Positions 61,946-64,000 of a stretch of 64,000 nt of DNA are shown here, one piece after another. Origin of the DNA: Martelella mediterranea (GTDB lineage Bacteria > Pseudomonadota > Alphaproteobacteria > Rhizobiales > Rhizobiaceae); NCBI RefSeq assembly GCF_004342225.1, contig NZ_SMAR01000021.1, positions 1-64,000 of the forward strand, read 5' to 3'. The number at the start of each line of letters is the position of its first letter. Position 1 is the stretch's first letter. Position numbers and translations under genes: made by a program. Below the pieces are notes generated by a model. The model did no database searches and was not told the DNA's origin. It was given only the letters and a program-made list of their open reading frames with translations.

Positions 61946-62545
61946 TCAAGTTTCGGCCAGCACATCCGGCGTTATCACAGCACGGCCATTCGTGAGGTCG
62001 CGCAATAAGATGGCAAGCGAAACCAGATGATCATCCGGAATGCTGACCGTAAACACGGCGCCTTTTTCGTCAAAATTTCGGTTTTTCAAACTCAGCCCTT
62101 CAACGGACTGAATTCGCGAATCGACCAGTGCCAGGTCGGTAAACAAAACTTCGATCTGCAACTCTGTTGTTGCGATGACCGTTTGCTTCGGTGCTAATCT
62201 CAAGCATTCGGCGGCTGAGCCGCCATATGCCCTGATGAGACCACCGGCGCCCAGCTTTATGCCGCCGAACCAACGTGAAACCAGAACGCACACCTGATCG
62301 ATATCCTGCCCTTCGATTGCCTGAAGAATAGGTTTTCCCGCGGTTCCGCCGGGTTCTCCGTCATCGGAGAAGCGATATTGCTGACCAATCCTCCATGCCC
62401 AGCAATTGTGAGATGCATCTGTGAAACTGTTGGCAGATATAAACGCTTTCGCCGCCGCCTCATCGCTGATGAGGGCGGCAATGGTCGCGAAACGGCTCTT
62501 TTTGATTTCCCGCTCGCTGGTAAAGGTTTCGGTCAGTACAAACAT
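61946..62545 (-). CDS. YigZ/IMPACT family protein (UPF0029)
   Basis: The 199-residue product begins with EREIKKSRFATIAALISDEA and has the family signature FSDDGEPGGTAGKPILQAI, followed by VSRWFGGIKLGAGGLIRAYG. These are the hallmarks of the IMPACT/YigZ family, which has been linked to translation control and to nucleic-acid binding. Length is normal. It stands alone. Confidence 0.92.
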   Translation of the reverse strand: MFVLTETFTSEREIKKSRFATIAALISDEAAAKAFISANSFTDASHNCWAWRIGQQYRFSDDGEPGGTAGKPILQAIEGQDIDQVCVLVSRWFGGIKLGAGGLIRAYGGSAAECLRLAPKQTVIATTELQIEVLFTDLALVDSRIQSVEGLSLKNRNFDEKGAVFTVSIPDDHLVSLAILLRDLTNGRAVITPDVLAET

Positions 62546-62603
62546 CGTTGGTTTTCATCCGGCGATCAGATGAAGGCGTTAGACCGCCTTGACCGACGAT
62601 ATG

Positions 62604-63014
62604 TCAAGTGCTGGCGGTCAAACGCCGGGCTGCCAAGGACGCCAGAAAACCTGTAAGACCGGTTGCAAACGTGCCCCAGATCATGTCGACGATCACGACG
62701 TTCCACGACCAACCCGAAAGTGTCGCCATGTTGGTGAGGTCATAGGTCCCATAAGCCATGAAGCCGAATATGGCTCCGTTTAACAGCCCGCGAAGTGCTG
62801 AACGATGCTTTACACCGGGAATGACGACAAAATAGTATATGCCGATCATATACATAAAGTAAAAAGTTAATCCGGCGGTCCAATTCGGACTGGAGAGGAG
62901 AAGATCGCCGATATGCGACTCATAGAAACTGAAGGCGACTGTTCCAAGCCAGATAAAATCCAGGATGGAAAAAACGACAACGGTCGCGATCAGTCCGATG
63001 ATGTAAGCCAGCAT
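62604..63014 (-). CDS. DUF2177 membrane protein
   Basis: A 136-residue membrane protein with four hydrophobic segments. VFSILDFIWLGTVAFSFYES at the start and NGAIFGFMAYGTYDLTNMAT mark the DUF2177 family. ATG 63014 follows GGAGGAGG. It starts 31 bp after the ChrR-type gene on the same strand. In Rhodobacter and relatives, DUF2177 genes belong to the sigma-E/ChrR singlet-oxygen regulon, so a role in the envelope response to photo-oxidative stress is a fair inference. Confidence 0.82.
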   Translation of the reverse strand: MLAYIIGLIATVVVFSILDFIWLGTVAFSFYESHIGDLLLSSPNWTAGLTFYFMYMIGIYYFVVIPGVKHRSALRGLLNGAIFGFMAYGTYDLTNMATLSGWSWNVVIVDMIWGTFATGLTGFLASLAARRLTAST

Positions 63015-63045
63015 TGAAAGTTCCTCCTCCACCCTTTTAAAGAAT

Positions 63046-63753
63046 TCATATCCCCAGGAAGGGCTGAACAAGACGTACGACACGGCTCTGAAACTTCAGC
63101 GGTGCTTCCGTCACGGCAAGACAGATGCACTCTGCATCCGGTGTCACCATCGGCTGATGAACGGTGTCGTCGTCCTCTTCCTCGAGATCACCGGGCCCGA
63201 AGGTAACCCCTTCCGAGACAAAGGCTCCGGTCAGAACGAGCGTCAGTTCGCGGCCGGTATGCGAATGCTCAGGCACAGGCTTTCCGGCAGGAATGCGCAG
63301 CAGCCGGGCTGTTATTTTCTCATCACCGGTCGCAATCGGATAATGATATGCGCCGACACCGAGCCGTTTCCATTTGAGGTTTTCAAGCGAGCCGCCAATA
63401 TAGGTTCGCAACGGTTCAGGTATGGCGAGATCAGCCGCAGATGGCTTTTCAGCGCCTGAAGCCGTGTTCTCCGGGATACGCTTTGCCGAAACAGGATCGG
63501 GGCCGTCATCTTTTTCAAGCCGGGATAGCATTGCCGCCCAGGCACTCTCTTCGAAATCGGCATCGGTTTCCGGTTCAATTGCTTCCATCATCGCCCCGCC
63601 GGCGACTTCCATCGCAGCAAGCCGTTTTCTGCATTCCGGGCACAGAGCGAGGTGCGTGGCAACCGCGATGCTCCACCCTTCCTCGAGACTACCTGCTGCA
63701 TATTCAAGAAGCAGTTCGTCGCTGACATGGTGTTTGATTGTTTTTGTTGTCAT
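63046..63753 (-). CDS. chrR: ChrR-family zinc anti-sigma factor with cupin domain
   Basis: Anti-sigma factor of the ChrR group, which holds its ECF sigma factor inactive until singlet oxygen or organic peroxide is sensed. The 235-residue product has an N-terminal zinc domain with His8/9, His34, Cys38 and Cys41 (ATHLALCPECRKRL) and a C-terminal cupin with PVPEHSHTGRELTLVLTGAF. Its ATG overlaps the sigma gene stop (ATGA), so the pair is translationally coupled. DUF2177 follows. Confidence 0.9.
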   Translation of the reverse strand: MTTKTIKHHVSDELLLEYAAGSLEEGWSIAVATHLALCPECRKRLAAMEVAGGAMMEAIEPETDADFEESAWAAMLSRLEKDDGPDPVSAKRIPENTASGAEKPSAADLAIPEPLRTYIGGSLENLKWKRLGVGAYHYPIATGDEKITARLLRIPAGKPVPEHSHTGRELTLVLTGAFVSEGVTFGPGDLEEEDDDTVHQPMVTPDAECICLAVTEAPLKFQSRVVRLVQPFLGI

Positions 63754-64000
63754 CGTGTTTCTCCAAGCGCGTGCCTGAGCCTGGAAAAGGCTGCGCGAAT
63801 GCGAGACTTTACAGTTCCCAGCGGCAGATTGGTTTTCTCCGCAATCTGACTGTGAGGCAGTTCTTCAAAGAACGACATCTTCAGAAGATCGGCCTGTTCT
63901 GCCGGTAATTCCGAAAGTGCGCGCCTTATCCTTTCAGCATTCTGGTCCTTTTCAAAATAACTATCTGGAGCCTCTGGCTCATCGGGAACAAAGGCCGGGT
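63750..64000 (-). CDS. ECF sigma factor (partial, runs off the right edge)
   Basis: The last 82 codons or so are visible. They hold the region 4 helix-turn-helix: LSELPAEQADLLKMSFFEEL, HSQIAEKTNLPLGTVKSRIR and AAFSRLRHALGETR. This is a typical ECF/RpoE sigma-4 domain. Region 2 and the start lie beyond position 64000. The stop overlaps the start of the ChrR-type gene by four bases, which identifies it as the cognate sigma factor (ECF11/RpoE type). Confidence 0.88.
   Translation of the reverse strand, partial: PAFVPDEPEAPDSYFEKDQNAERIRRALSELPAEQADLLKMSFFEELPHSQIAEKTNLPLGTVKSRIRAAFSRLRHALGETR

Noticed and set aside
1-64000. CRISPR arrays, prophage, or secretion/defence islands
   Set aside because: No spaced direct repeats, phage structural genes, restriction genes or conjugation genes were seen; nearly all the window is core chromosome.

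Overview
The window looks like chromosome of an alphaproteobacterium of the order Hyphomicrobiales (Rhizobiales). The evidence is gene order and family content: PopZ/DUF2497 next to valS; lptF-lptG-lptD-surA-pdxA-rsmA; fabD-fabG-acpP-fabF-mltG-yicC-gmk; rpsF-rpsR-DUF2232-rplI-dnaB-alr-radA-cvpA-purF; a ChrR-type anti-sigma factor; and RIME-like intergenic palindromes. Genus cannot be fixed from sequence alone. Coding density is high, almost all genes are intact housekeeping genes, and no prophage, CRISPR array or complete insertion sequence was seen.

Layout. 0-6.3 kb: the tail of a possible IS5-type transposase at the left edge, then rplM-rpsI, convergent valS, popZ and a Pcm-family methyltransferase. 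6.5-10.4 kb: tRNA-Cys, an MscS channel, a small membrane protein, tRNA-Asn and a gene-free stretch that may hold IS debris. 10.4-17.8 kb: metH behind a perfect palindromic operator, an AGE/YihS-type sugar isomerase, argC and a LigB/DODA dioxygenase-like protein. 18-21.9 kb: ctaA, DUF2842, a small HTH protein, holC and pepA. 22.1-30.5 kb: a PAP2 lipid phosphatase leading into the outer-membrane operon lptFGD-surA-pdxA-rsmA. 30.6-37.6 kb: the fatty-acid/cell-wall cluster on the minus strand. 37.9-40 kb: an aldo/keto reductase and a Ca2+/Na+ antiporter. 40.2-50.3 kb: ribosomal protein, replication, alanine racemase, RadA and purine genes ending in an SDR. 50.3-52.1 kb: a divergent MFS transporter/Lrp regulator pair. 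52.1-57.6 kb: cysS with a cysteine-codon leader peptide, a GFA protein, citramalate synthase, RarD and a LOG protein. 57.7-64 kb: a LysM protein, a bile-salt-hydrolase-family enzyme, an AbrB-family membrane protein, a small lipoprotein, a YigZ protein, and a sigma factor-ChrR-DUF2177 group running off the right edge.

The most interesting signals are regulatory. (1) A 13-codon leader peptide with three Cys codons precedes cysS and is followed by a GC-rich terminator-like hairpin, which suggests attenuation by cysteinyl-tRNA supply; the predicted start of transcription falls on the leader ATG. (2) Four copies of a roughly 105-bp double-palindromic repeat are present, two of them inverted around fabF. 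(3) A perfect 20-bp palindrome overlaps the metH promoter region and resembles a SahR-type methionine-cycle operator. (4) A PAP2/LpxE-like phosphatase sits directly ahead of the LPS export genes. (5) Gene-order breaks relative to other rhizobia include no tolC between pcm and popZ and argC moved away from rplM-rpsI.
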